DNA of 64,000 nt from Rhinopomastus cyanomelas (GCA_013400115.1 VXBP01000328.1:248001-312000); one strand, 5' to 3'. Numbered from the stretch's first letter, positions 39,459 to 48,975 are shown. The notes: generated by a model not told the origin, from the sequence alone. Program-made: numbers and translations.

Positions 39459-39467
39459 TCACGTGAC
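39459..39467. promoter_or_regulatory. CLEAR/MITF-type E-box candidate in intron 1
   Basis: TCACGTGAC, read on the minus strand as GTCACGTGAA, matches nine of ten positions of the CLEAR consensus GTCACGTGAC. It contains the full TCACGTGA core preferred by MiT/TFE factors. TFEB is known to bind CLEAR sites in its own gene. A similar role here is inference. Confidence 0.45.
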
Positions 39468-39473
39468 AGGAGC

Positions 39474-39488
39474 AATAAATAAATAAAT
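39474..39488. repeat. (AATA)n short run
   Basis: AATAAATAAATAAAT. Confidence 0.8.
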
Positions 39489-42267
39489 GATCCCTGCAAC
39501 CCTTCTGAGCCATGCCTGTGCCTTCACTAGACACAGTGACATCTGTGATGTGCCTTAAGCTTGGCTGAGCTTGGGTGCAACTGTAAATATTTGGTACAAA
39601 TAAAATAAAGCTTGCTAGACTGAGCAGAAACCCAAACATGGCAGTTAATGGCATCCCAGGGGACTCACTGCAAGAGCTACACACCCGCCCTGAATTCCTA
39701 CCAGCTTCCAATGAACTGCCCATCATTTTTTCCCTTTGCTTTTCTCCAAGATCATTCCCTCCTGCCTGTGTACATATTTCAAGACTCCCCTGATTTCCTT
39801 CTCTGAGGTTGCAACTGTTATTTATTTAGGCTCAAGTCCATTAACATTACAAAGGAGTTTGTACCCCTCTATTTCTAGTTGGGCTTTACAGCTGTGTATT
39901 ATTACCATGCAGGGACACATCCCGAAAAAGCACTTTCTAAGTCTCTCCTTCTTTATTTAGATAAAACCCAAAGGATCCTGAAGGGAAATTGTGCACAAAA
40001 CATGCTCACCCAGGCTCTCCCACTCAGATACATCATCAAGTACCAGGACCACCCACCCCCAACCCCTTGCCCATCTCTTGCCATCTGACAGCTTCCAAAG
40101 TCTGCTCCCATCTTCTCACCCTGGAACAGTTCCCCACTGCTTTAGCACCATCCCAAGTTTTCCAGCTAGCTGCTTCTCCTCCAGAAAGGATCATGGTAAT
40201 TCCCACTTTGTGTGTGTGTTTACATGCTACAACAGGAGAGCTGGCAGGAAGATGAGCAAGATAATTCATCATTCCTAGCTCCATTCTTGGAAGGATCCTT
40301 TTTTCAGGGCATTCCAGTTGTTCCCACTTCATTTTACTTTTCTTTGGTCTACAGATCGCAATGCCCCTGCCCTAAGTTTCCACCAGTCATACAGCAAAGA
40401 CAAGAAAGGGTGTCTCCAAATCCCTGGATTACAGGTAGGCTTGGACACTACAGTATCTGTCACTGGCACCATGCTTGAAACACACCTAACCTGGCAAGCT
40501 TCCAGGTGATCAACATTTTCCTAGGTACTCCAAAGCATTAACTTACATCATCTAAAGTTCTTTCAGAATTCATCACAAATTCTTTAATACAACATAGTCT
40601 TTACATGTAGACAAACGAAGCTTGAAAAGATACAAACCTCCTTCCTACTCCTGCAGCTTCACTGGTCTCTTCACAAGGAGTCTCACAAGATGGTCTGAGA
40701 AGACCAGACCCCCCTCCAGGACGCTCCACCCAGTCACACCAGCCTCAGCAGCAGGTTCAGGTGGGTTTATCCCCATTTTGTGTCTAAAAAGCTGCACAAA
40801 GGGAGGTGCAACGTACCTGTGAAACTAGATCACCGCTTTTTGGGGAGCACTTAAGAAGGATGAGTCCAGTTCTTCCAAGAGATGGGAGCTGCCGCATCGT
40901 CTCAAATGCGACCTCTTCTCTTAGCAGAGACGTCCCTATGAAATACCGACCACGGGACTGATCTCCAGCTGCCTCACAGTAAACCTGCCGTGTTCTAGAG
41001 CAAGAGAAAAAGGGTCTGGAGAAAAGGTGCCAGTTTGTTCTTGATGCTCATTTCTCCAAGTGCTACAGAATTCATCAACTCCACATCTGCAAATGTATGT
41101 CTGCCCACACTGCACAGGAATAATCTTCATGGGAACCGATTCTAAAAAAACCCCAACTTGTTTACTGTTAGAGGTGGTTAATTACATTAGAATACTAGCC
41201 CGAACCCCACATTAAACTTGCATTCTGTTTTACATAGCAGAATACGTACCAATCATCACAGCAAGCTGCTTTGTTGGCTCATGCTCGAAGAAGTAATTAT
41301 ATATCACAGCAACACATTTTTGCCCTTCAACCTGCCAGTCCAGTCCATGCAGCAGCTGTGAGCGGCAGGTCAGGGCGGGGGGAGCCCTACAGAGGGTTTC
41401 TACATAATCACTCATCACTGAAGGGAAAAGCTCTGAACCACCAGCCTCTGGCCTGCATGCTTGGCAGAAAGCTGCTAACACAAACATTTCAGCAGCAGAG
41501 ATGTTACCAGAAAAAATGAGCTGGATCCAAAGGCACTATTAGTGGTTGCAGTGCTAGCTAACAGTTGTACTGCAAGTCCTCCTTATTCATTGTCACTGGT
41601 TTTGTAGTTGTACCAGCGATACCCACACTATTCTCAATCACCAGGACACTCCTATGTCCTCTGTGAACTGCTTATTCTCAGGTGAGGCCCACAGACATCT
41701 ACAATCAGGGTCTACATGTCACAAGCTGAAATTGTGATCAAAGACCCTGGGGCAGAGCCCTTTCAAAAAGCACTTGAAAAACCACTAGTGCCCATCCACA
41801 GCAGACAGAGCCTTGGCTTGTCTGACACTGAAAACTGCATGTAACTGCCACCTCAGAGCTGGGCTGGAGAACAGGCTTCTCTGTTTCTTACTCTGTGATA
41901 GGCTTTGGTTCCAGTGCACCTGAACAGATCAGTCTTCACACTCAGAGCAGCAGCAGCATTTTCATGGCTGTTGCAGATAAAGCAGCAGCACTGTTCAGTG
42001 ATTAATATGCAACAATATTCGTCTCCCTGTGCAGTTTCTTCCCCTCCCAGTACGAAGTGAATTGCTAAACTTCATGCAGGGCCATAGTCCTGTCACTGTT
42101 TAGCTGCTGGGATTATTAAAAGCACCAAACCCCAAATAAAATAATCACAATTCCAGTATAATATGAACCTGATGCAATAGTTAACTGTCCAGCAAAGCCT
42201 GCCGTGCCATGCTGCTTAATCATGTTCCTTTGTTCCAGCAAAATTGTATTAAAAGGCAGTTGCTTTT

Positions 42268-42303
42268 AGCAAACAAAAATGTTACAAGCAAACAAAAATG
42301 TTA
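42268..42303. repeat. 19-bp tandem duplication
   Basis: AGCAAACAAAAATGTTACA is followed at once by AGCAAACAAAAATGTTA. Confidence 0.9.
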
Positions 42304-43167
42304 GGATCTAGGGGATCCTAAAACTTTTTGAACCAAAAATAGAACAAGGCAGACAATAATGGCCAAGAGCCTGACCAGTCTAATGGAAGTTTGACTCTCA
42401 TTTTGCTCTTAACACTTCAATAGCAGATCGTGCTCGGAAGACAATCAACAGCCAACATGCAGCTTTAAAAAGTAAACAGAAAATTACTCCTTCTGCTTCA
42501 TTTTCAAAGTCAAAGTGTGCTGCTTTAGCAAGAAAACCTAGAAACAGGAGAACAGCTTAGTAAGTGTTGGAACAGGTTTCTCCTGTACCCTCATTTCTAA
42601 GCAGCTGTACACATTTCTTCCCAGCAAACTTTTTCATTGCAGAATGCGGTGAGAGGCTGCATTTGCTTATAAAATAACACATCTGCAAGTCTCTTCTGCT
42701 CCCATTTCCCAGTTTTCTTCTAGTTCCTGACTAAACCATACAACAGGAATTAGCAGGCTGCCTAACACGGTGCTGGAAAGGGCCTCCAAAACATCACCCT
42801 AAGTGCCAAACACGCACAGTATGGAACGAGCTCTGCAAAGACAACTGGTAGGGTCACAGCAACACCAAAAAATCCGGTCTGGAGTCTTGTGGGATTATCT
42901 CCACTACAGGTGGGAAAACGAGCAGTACCAGACACATCTCAGCTACCCATCAGAAGGGTTGCATTGGTTTACTTTCATCTATTTAAAAGGGAGAAGCATA
43001 TCTATTGATTCACATTATCACCTGGATCCTGCAGATCGATAGCTGCCAGCCAGGCAAGCATCCTGCTCACCAGAAAGGTATGGATTTATTTCATACAGAG
43101 TGCCATGTACTGACACAATAATAATAGAGCCAGCAGGCCAACAAAGAAAAAAAACAAACCCAAACAT

Positions 43168-43860
43168 GTGCCTGCTGAAAGGTGCACAGTCAGTGCAGTC
43201 AGCTCTGCCTCAAAATACCTGCGATCGGCCTGGCAGCTACACAAAAGCCCCCGAGGAACGCAGCGAGGGAAGCAGAAAGGTGACGTTCAATCGGTCGTAT
43301 CAAAGCAAATGCTGAACCACATTTCGAGGGCTATTTCTGTTTCCTCACTAAATAGCAAAGGCATACTGCAAATAACAGAGCGGGAGGTTCGCAGGAGAGA
43401 AAAGGTCAGCAAGGATCTCTGGCCACCAAGAACACTCTGCTCCAGACAGGGAGCAACACCGTCTCCCAGTATAAAGAAAGACAGCAAAACACCTCTTATT
43501 GTCTCCACATGTTTATACAACAGACACTCCAGCTGCAGCCTTGACTTGTTTATTTTTGAAAACAGTCTTCAACGGAAAGTACAAAAAAGATGTGGGGAAA
43601 GGTTTCCTTCCCAGAGAAGTGAATTTGAGGTGCAGAATAAACATGGGATAATTGACTCACTCACAAAAATGTTACCGGAGAGATCTCGGAGACGTACTTT
43701 TGGCTTAGCTCTGCTCCCACTGACGTCGGTTCAGACTTCACCATCGACTTCAGTCGGCGTTAGCCTACGTATCACTTTAAACCCGGCTATTATTACCTTT
43801 GAGTCTAAAATATGTGATGTTCCCCTGGAACAGACGGAAAAATATTTCAGGAACTTTTAA
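43168..43860 (+). other. CpG-enriched intronic patch with the longest open frame; function unknown
   Basis: By hand count about 24 CpG fall in 660 bp at roughly 45 percent GC, an observed/expected ratio near 0.7, while the surrounding intron is strongly depleted. They cluster at 43210-43290 and 43680-43800. A plus-strand open frame runs through the whole patch. Its first codon is GTG at 43168 and its first ATG is at 43309, giving about 183 residues to 43860. The predicted protein is basic and Ser/Arg-rich and resembles nothing I know. It may be chance, or the patch may be an alternative MITF first exon or regulatory element on the other strand. Confidence 0.35.
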
Positions 43861-46800
43861 AATCTGTTCCTCCAAGATACAGTTTTTTAACTTTTTCTTT
43901 TTTATTTTTTTGAAGCACAGAGAGCCGGTTCCTGGATGCAAGCACATGTGACCTGTTCTAAATAAAGGATATTTTCCACTTCTTGCACAACTGGAACAGA
44001 TATAAGCAGTAGCTTGAACAAACTGCATTGCAGAACCCAACCAGAATATAAAACACTTGAATAAGCTCCATAAATAGCAGTAATATGAAAAGACTACCTC
44101 CAGTAAGGCACAAACGTAACGTCGAGAAGCCTAATGCAATCAAGTTCAAATTTAATCACGCCGCAAAGTTCATTTACAAAATTAAATTTGATCATCTGCA
44201 AGCTAAGGCACTTTGGAAAAGTCCCCTTTGGCTCCAGAGTAAGTCCATGTGTCAGAAAGCTGTCTCTCCTTGGAGAAATCAGTATTTCCTCAACAAATGA
44301 ATTAAAAGCAAAGTTTTAACTAAATAAAGATTTCAATAGTTAGCTCAACACTCAAAGAGGAAAAGAAGTGCTTTACAAAGGATCCTAACTGGATAGAGAG
44401 GAGGTATTACCTGATCTAATTACAATACTGAAGGTTTACATTTTATAAAAAGCATTTGGACACCAGGAATGACAAGAATTTTCTAAAAGCATCACAGCCT
44501 TAGTAATGACAGGTCGCATCTCAATGCTGTTGCTCATAAAGCAAGTATAAGCTTCCTAAAAAAACTACCATGCAACTTAAAAGCAGTTCCTAATATTTTT
44601 CTCCCCACTTCAAAATACTTCAGTAACTGCATCATTCACGAGCTTTTTAACCAGTCTGAAAACAAGTAAGCTGTATAAGTGCAACAGAAAACAGCTTGAA
44701 TAGCATAAATCTACCCACAGGTACATTGTTTTACTAAGAGCAAGGCAGTAAATTACAACTGACAATCATTTGCTGGCACTTGCTAGGTCTCACATCCTTT
44801 CCAAACAGACACACATTAGAAAGAACCAAAAAACCAAAGAAACGCAGCTGAACATAGACCATTTTTACTGCTTTGGGTACATCTAGGTTAGTTCAGATTG
44901 CCCTGCGCAGAGGCCGACTGCAAAGTCTTTACTTCCAGATACCAGTGTGATATCCAAAACAGCACTTGAGTAAGTCAAATGATATAAAGAGTCCATACGA
45001 GCAGTGCAACAGATGTAACTTAAGCCTACAGTGTCCTGGTGACTGTGTGCTGACACGTCAGGATCTGTGTGTTTACTTTTGTCATAACCAATTCCTTTTG
45101 TCTACTTACTGCCTGAAAATAAAACTCCATCAATTTCATTGCACACCGCTCATACCAGAAACCTTATTTACCTGTTCATTACACAAACACATACACATTT
45201 AAGTGCATGCACTTATAAATTAATGCTATTATCCTGTGGAGTAGGAGTACAGCGTGAACACAGGGAAAAACACATAAATCTCATTGTCTGACTGGCTTAC
45301 ACAGCCCAGTTTCCTCCCACAGTGAAAAGTGACTCTAGAGAAACCAAAGCAACTGAAACATCTTCTCAGTTTCCAAAGACATTCAACCACAGCACATTCC
45401 AGAGAACCCTTCAATGTAGCTAGTAGCACTTCCACAAGAAGGAAACTTCTCCTGAATCTGAGTAGTTTCGGAAACATGGCTGGAACTGATCACTCTCAGC
45501 CCTGTGTACTCTCCCCATCCCTCACGATTAAAGCTTTTTGCTAGGCTTACATTTTCTCTTGGCCTCTAGCACTCAGCTGTGGCTTGGCCTATGTTCGTGC
45601 AGAATTTACTGCAAAAAGCCTTTATTATTGGACCCCTTGTGGCTTTGCACTGCAGATCCAAATTATGAAATAAGGATGCGAGGGTACAGTGAAGAGAACA
45701 AATGTTTAACTGGATGTCACAGACTGGAAAACAAGAAGCAATGTGGGAGGAAGTGAATAGGAGAGATTTACTGACTGAGGGCAGTGATATCCGCAGGGAT
45801 GAGTCCAGCTGGGCAACAAAAGTTTCTTCTTAGTTTGGAGCACAGATAGCCTAATATATTTCTGAGCTGGGTGGCTTACAATTTTGGCTGCTATGAGTAA
45901 GCCAAGGATGCCTCTTGCTTCTTAACTAGAGGAGATCAGAGAAAGCACTCAATGTTGCTAGGAAATCAGCAATTCTCACCAGGGAAAAGAGTACATTGCT
46001 ACTTGTGCTCATCTAACATCAGCAATTGCCTCTGCTTTGCCTGCTCTCCAGGCACCTTTCCAGGGCAAGGCTGTGGAGAAGACTCTAAGACAGCAATTCC
46101 CATGGCCACGATCCCATCGCTACACCACAGTGACCTGGTGCTACTCCACTGACTGCTGTGCAATTACTCCTGGTTTACATTCACAGGAGAAAGCAGCAAG
46201 GGTGGTGTTGGATACCTTGATAATCATCAGTCAGACTGGTTTCAGGCCTGAGCAAAGCTGAAGGGCCACAGAAGTCCTCTTAAGATTACGATCTACAGAT
46301 CATGAAGCAAACAGGTTTGTGAGCAACTTTTGCCTCCTGTTATCATCACGTTTTATCAGCCTGGCTCCAGGGACAGGTTTATACGGATCTGACAGAAGCC
46401 CCTGGCTCCTTCGCTTCTTCATCTCCCACAAGACCAGGATGGCAATCAAGATTCTACCTGGAGGTAAGAGCTGTACGTGAGCTGGACAGGCTCCATGCTG
46501 AGTTTAGCATGCCTGTTCACTGCCTGCCAGAAAAACCATGGGGTGCTATTCCACCCTCGGGGCTCTCTCTTCTTGTATGCATGGGTACGTGTGAAGGGAC
46601 ACGATGGAGACCCAGGTGAACTGGTCACTTCTAACCAAGGGAGCCATCTCAGAAGCACTGTAACAGCTGTTAGCCTGAGGCACCACCAGGATTTCAGGAT
46701 GACTAACACAGGGGTCCCTTTAAATCCAAAGGGTGGACAGTGCTAGCTCTGTAGAACAGATCAGTAACTTCCAGGGCAATTCTGCCTAGAGGAGTCTGAA

Positions 46801-47579
46801 GTAACATTTAGAAGACTACCAAATACTCCAATGCTTCTTTACAGGGGATTGGTCTTCACTTTCCCCTGAGAGAGGTGAATGACACCGAGATACATTCACG
46901 TCCCAAAACATCCAGTCACAGGAATTAAAAGCAGTTGAAACATCTGTGCAAGGTTAAACACAGGCCTGCTCCCAAAGCTCCACATCTGCACTATCTGAAA
47001 GCATTAACAAACTGCTGACTACCAAGTGGACCATAAAGGGGCAACCCCTGCACACCAGTTACGATCTGCAGCTGGTACACTTGACAGCAGTGCAGCTGTC
47101 ACTATCTTCACTATGACTGCTGGTGACACAGGCAACCAAATACCCTGTGGGTCTCCCAGCTGCCTTCATCATAGCTGGAACCCACCACTGCTGCTCCTAC
47201 ACATTAGCCTGCCTTCCAGCTAATTACCTGGATAGTGGCAACTTCCCTGCACAAACCGAGAGGGCAGAAGAGTTGTGGCAGCTTTGGTTAGGCAAGCTGC
47301 CCCATCGAGCAGTGAAAGGCTGCACACCAGCACCACTGCACACATCGTACCTCAGCAAAACCGAAAGTTCAAACGCGAGAGAGGACTGACAGGATGCAGG
47401 AGGCGGCTCTGCTAGTCTTTGCCACAGTGACAGAATTTTAAACATTTCTAGTATGAGCCCTTCAACATTCCTTAAACATTCAGCACATGATCAAAAATTC
47501 ATCTGTTTACTTTGAAGTGTGTCTGATGGGAAGTACAAGCTCATTGTAGCACAATTCTGGTTCTTAAATATTTACTTTC
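43861..47579. other. Intronic DNA, nothing recognised
   Basis: Unique sequence between the CpG patch and the promoter island. No CR1 or exon was seen. Confidence 0.5.
43943..43950. promoter_or_regulatory. CACATGTG E-box beside the CpG-enriched patch
   Basis: The palindrome CACATGTG, in context GTCACATGTGC on the minus strand, contains the CATGTG core of the M-box recognised by MITF. Function is not shown. Confidence 0.3.
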
Positions 47580-48147
47580 TCATTCGTTTCTCAAATGCAC
47601 GTACGGAGGGACAAAGAGCATCGCTCAGAACTGAAAACACCGATGATAAACACAGGCCAACAACACGCTCGACTGCAAACCAGATACACTCGCAACGACC
47701 TTCAGTTCAGTTGAGTTACGGCTTAGGAGAGCAAAGTGATGAAATGGAGGGTTCGTTACCACCGGGGAGCTTTGAATGAGGCATCAGAGGAGGGAGAAAC
47801 GTGCCCTTGCTGACAAGGGAGATGCTGAAGGAACGGGAAAGGCAGCACTAGGATGGAAAGCGGGTACCAAACACCCCACAAGGGACACTCGGAGCACCTT
47901 CACTGCCTTTAAGAGCCGTATCTACCCGACGCAGCCACTACAGATAAGAACAAAGTCTCTACTGCGGGTAAAAATTACTTTAGGAAGAAAGTGACGCCCC
48001 TTAGGCAAAACTTTCCAGTCCCCAAGCGACTGCGAGTAACAAATCCGCTCTCAAAGCCAAAAAAACCCACCCCAAAACGACCTCACAAGCCCTTGCCACA
48101 ACTTCGCAGCCTGGCGCTGACCCCACCCGGGAGCCGCCGCACCTGCC

Positions 48148-48189
48148 GGGGGTTACAGGGACAAGAATCAGGGGGGAAAATGGGGGGGG
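48148..48189 (+). other. Candidate G-quadruplex motif
   Basis: Four G runs (5, 3, 6 and 8 bases) are separated by 5, 10 and 5 bases on the plus strand, which is the template strand for MITF, about 260 bp inside intron 1. Confidence 0.45.
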
Positions 48190-48401
48190 AGGTCTCGCCG
48201 GAGCCGCCTCCGTACCCCCTCAGGGGAGCCAGCAGGCAGCGGGGGCTCCCCCGGGTGACAGCGGGGCCCCGCAGGGCCGACAATGCCCTTTACATAACGC
48301 CGGCCCGGCCCTGCCACCCGCCCCACAACGGCGCTATTATGGCAGGGCGCGCTAAATGGCCGCCCGGTGCCTCCCCCGGGTTGCGGCCGCCGGCCACGGC
48401 C

Positions 48402-48410
48402 TGACTCAGC
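48402..48410 (+). promoter_or_regulatory. AP-1/antioxidant-response-like site
   Basis: TGACTCAGC fits both the AP-1 core TGACTCA and the ARE core TGACNNNGC used by NRF2/small MAF. It lies in the CpG island about 37 bp inside intron 1. Function is inferred from the motif only. Confidence 0.4.
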
Positions 48411-48444
48411 GCCGGGACGCGGCCCCATCCCAAGCTCCAGCCCC

Positions 48445-48446
48445 AC
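48445..48446 (-). other. MITF: MITF exon 1A splice donor
   Basis: On the minus strand the exon ends AAGAGCAG and is followed by GTGGGG. The GT occupies 48446-48445. The exon end agrees with the boundary implied by the human protein junction, where LKS is followed by the residue shared with exon 1B. Confidence 0.9.
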
Positions 48447-48550
48447 CTGCTCTTCAGGGGCTGGCTCTTGAGCTCGTAGTAGGTCTTGGGCTCCTCGTGG
48501 AACTCCTCGCCCACCTCGAAGTCCGGCACGATCCCCGACTCCGCCTGCAT
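48447..48550 (-). CDS. MITF: MITF exon 1A coding part (N-terminus of MITF-A isoform)
   Basis: This exon encodes the isoform-specific N-terminus of MITF-A, a bHLH-leucine-zipper transcription factor of the MiT/TFE family that acts in melanocytes, retinal pigment epithelium, osteoclasts and lysosomal gene control. The frame reads MQAESGIVPDFEVGEEF, then HEEPK, then TYYELKSQPLKS. From memory this matches human MITF-A (MQSESGIVPDFEVGEEF...) with Ala for Ser at residue 3. The ATG is at 48550-48548 with A at -3. Coding is 34 codons plus the two bases AG, followed by a GTGGGG donor at 48446, so the split codon is completed by the next exon, as expected for the human protein (…LKSS). The MiT/TFE N-terminal segment is known to mediate Rag GTPase and lysosome docking in isoforms that carry it. 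The bHLH-ZIP and transactivation domains are encoded outside the window. No competing in-frame ATG lies just upstream. Confidence 0.94.
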
Positions 48551-48603
48551 CGTCGCCGCTGCGGAAGGGAGAGACGGGAGGTGACCGCCCGCGCCGAGCC
48601 CCG

Positions 48604-48650
48604 GCACACGGACACACCGACACGGACAGACACACGGACACACACACACA
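48604..48650. repeat. CA/GT-rich degenerate tandem repeat in 5' UTR
   Basis: Alternating CA steps and CACGGA-like units fill about 47 bp, ending in a pure CA run. On the MITF strand it reads as GT-rich RNA between the likely start site and the ATG. Alternating purine-pyrimidine DNA of this kind is prone to length change and to Z-form structure. Confidence 0.75.
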
Positions 48651-48658
48651 GCGCCGCC

Positions 48659-48667
48659 GCCCGCCCC
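48659..48667 (-). promoter_or_regulatory. MITF: GC box (Sp/KLF type)
   Basis: The minus strand reads GGGGCGGGC, a consensus GC box, three bases from the ZNF143-type element. Sp/KLF binding is expected from the motif and the CpG-island setting. Confidence 0.55.
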
Positions 48668-48669
48668 GA

Positions 48670-48683
48670 CTGGGACTTGTAGT
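48670..48683 (-). promoter_or_regulatory. MITF: ZNF143/Staf-type promoter element
   Basis: The minus strand reads ACTACAAGTCCCAG, an exact match to the conserved vertebrate promoter motif ACTACAANTCCCAG bound by ZNF143 (Staf). It points in the direction of MITF transcription, about 120 bp upstream of the ATG, where such elements are typically found. Confidence 0.7.
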
Positions 48684-48715
48684 CCGCCCCTGGGCCGGCC
48701 CGGNCCCCGGAGCGC

Positions 48716-48723
48716 TGACGTCA
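48716..48723. promoter_or_regulatory. MITF: Consensus CRE, proximal copy
   Basis: A perfect 8-bp TGACGTCA palindrome, the CREB/ATF consensus, lies about 165 bp upstream of the MITF-A ATG. Palindromic CREs in CpG-island promoters are commonly bound by CREB/ATF proteins. Occupancy here is inferred. Confidence 0.8.
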
Positions 48724-48743
48724 CGCCGCTCTGACGACACGCG

Positions 48744-48751
48744 TGACGTCA
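48744..48751. promoter_or_regulatory. MITF: Consensus CRE, distal copy
   Basis: A second perfect TGACGTCA starts 28 bp from the first. A TGACG half site at 48732-48736 lies between them. The distal copy overlaps another 8-bp palindrome, CACGCGTG (48738-48745). Confidence 0.8.
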
Positions 48752-48765
48752 CGCTTGCCCTCGGC

Positions 48766-48975
48766 TACATAGTGAAGACACGGGTAGTGCACGGAGTGAG
48801 GGGCCCGTCACAACAGTGGAGTGGGGTGTGGGACCCAGTGGGCATTGACTTAGCTGGGTGCCAGCGATGAGCAGTGGTGGCCCAGGGCTCTTCGCACTTT
48901 TGAGAACAAGTTCTCGGGCAGAAAATCTGCAGCTCCAAGAAGCTTCATTCAAACCCTGGCTCAGCACAAGGAGGC
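48766..48975. other. MITF 5' flank next to the promoter, unique
   Basis: Unique sequence outside the CpG island. No exon was recognised. Confidence 0.5.

Larger units (their letters stand above)
36422..43167. other. Intronic DNA, no gene recognised
   Basis: Unique sequence holding a 10-bp inverted repeat at 36821-36842, an AATA-type run at 39474-39488, a strong E-box at 39459-39467, a small CpG-rich patch near 40850-41000 and a 19-bp tandem repeat at 42268-42303. No exon was identified. Confidence 0.55.
1..48446 (-). other. MITF: MITF intron 1 (5' part, continues beyond the left edge)
   Basis: Everything on the low-coordinate side of the exon 1A donor is intron. I found no exon matching the shared exon 1B (SSAEHPGASKPP..., MTSRILLRQQLMREQ...) in any frame. 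No tissue-specific alternative first exon was recognised, though short ones could escape inspection. Mammalian MITF also has a very long region between exon 1A and the later alternative first exons, so a length above 48 kb is plausible. Confidence 0.85.
48551..48715 (-). other. MITF: Probable MITF-A 5' untranslated region and core promoter
   Basis: This stretch lies between the ATG and the first CRE and should contain the transcription start. It is CpG-rich and has no TATA box. A GT-rich stretch (48604-48650), a GC box (GGGGCGGGC on minus, 48659-48667) and a ZNF143-type element (48670-48683) follow in order away from the ATG. One undetermined base (N) is at 48704. The exact start site cannot be read from sequence. 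Confidence 0.6.
47580..48765. promoter_or_regulatory. MITF: CpG island over MITF exon 1A
   Basis: CpG dinucleotides rise from scattered at about 47580 to very dense between 48000 and 48765, where GC content is clearly highest in the window. The remaining sequence is strongly CpG-depleted. The island covers the promoter, exon 1A and the first few hundred bases of intron 1. Long open frames inside it on both strands are by-products of high GC. CpG-island promoters of this kind usually drive broad, TATA-less expression, which fits MITF-A being the widely expressed isoform. Confidence 0.9.

Noticed and set aside
47991..48404. Plus-strand 137-codon open frame in the CpG island
   Set aside because: Pro/Arg-rich composition typical of non-coding CpG islands, with no known domain.
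1..48446. Other MITF alternative first exons (such as the one encoding MEALRVQMF) and shared exon 1B
   Set aside because: No matching frame was seen on the minus strand. Very short exons could still be missed without an alignment.
48168..48752. Minus-strand open frames of 194 and 144 codons over the CpG island
   Set aside because: They start at GTG codons. The 144-codon frame contains the MITF-A N-terminus but reads through a clear splice donor into intron, and the 194-codon frame is in a different phase. Both lengths reflect high GC.
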